NCBI RefSeq assembly: GCF_003255815.1
Contig: NC_037668.1
Coordinates: 66,957,196-67,021,195 of the forward strand
Direction: 5' to 3'
Source: Theropithecus gelada
Taxonomy: Eukaryota; Chordata; Mammalia; Primates; Cercopithecidae
DNA: 64,000 nt
The stretch's first letter is position 1. Below are more model-generated notes on this DNA. The model saw nothing but the letters and a program-made list of their open reading frames with translations, did not search any database and had not been told where the DNA came from. The DNA is not shown here.

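Noticed and set aside
21962..64000. Gene could be DST (dystonin) rather than MACF1
   Set aside because: Exon layout is shared, but residues across the plakin and SH3 region fit MACF1 and differ from the dystonin sequence at many places, including the Ser/Thr linker of exon 10.

Overview
The window is primate nuclear DNA. It has large introns, about 47 Alu copies, L1/L2/MIR and DNA-transposon remnants, and GT-AG exons. One AluY (44717-45013) carries substitutions I associate with the Old World monkey AluYR group, so a cercopithecid (macaque, baboon or guenon type) is the best guess for the source. The protein is close to human but has scattered differences. No bacterial, phage or CRISPR content is present.

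One protein-coding gene fills the window on the + strand: the 5' half of MACF1 (microtubule-actin crosslinking factor 1, ACF7), a giant spectraplakin. Positions 1-8,300 are an intron of the longer transcripts, whose CH1-coding exons lie upstream. At 8692 an alternative first exon opens with a strong start context. It encodes 341 residues with a possible N-terminal acylation signal, a polybasic stretch and a long unstructured Ser/Glu-rich tail. A 12.2 kb intron follows, then 28 exons (21962 to beyond 64000) encode CH2 of the actin-binding domain, the spectrin repeats of the plakin domain, an embedded SH3 domain, and the start of the next spectrin-like segment. Splice phases agree across all 29 exons, giving 1,615 codons before the window cuts the last one.

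Introns hold the rest: Alus (about two thirds antisense to the gene), an L1 split by three Alus (27765-30390), older L1 pieces, L2 and MIR fragments, MER5A-like and Tigger/MER2-like DNA transposons, a THE1/MST-type solo LTR (11112-11542), several microsatellites, and an HSPE1 processed pseudogene (43217-43966, minus) cut in two by an Alu. A 69-base assembly gap lies in an Alu tail (34914-34982).

The most interesting observation is in the intron after exon 15. A 30-base, 10-codon near-copy of that exon's 3' end is bounded by a good acceptor and an exact copy of the donor junction, and has been split by an Alu insertion (36488-36819). It looks like an ancient partial exon duplication. Other points of note are the acylation-like N-terminus of the alternative first exon, a closely spaced inverted Alu pair beside the duplicated exon, and an unexplained CpG-rich block in the intron after exon 16.
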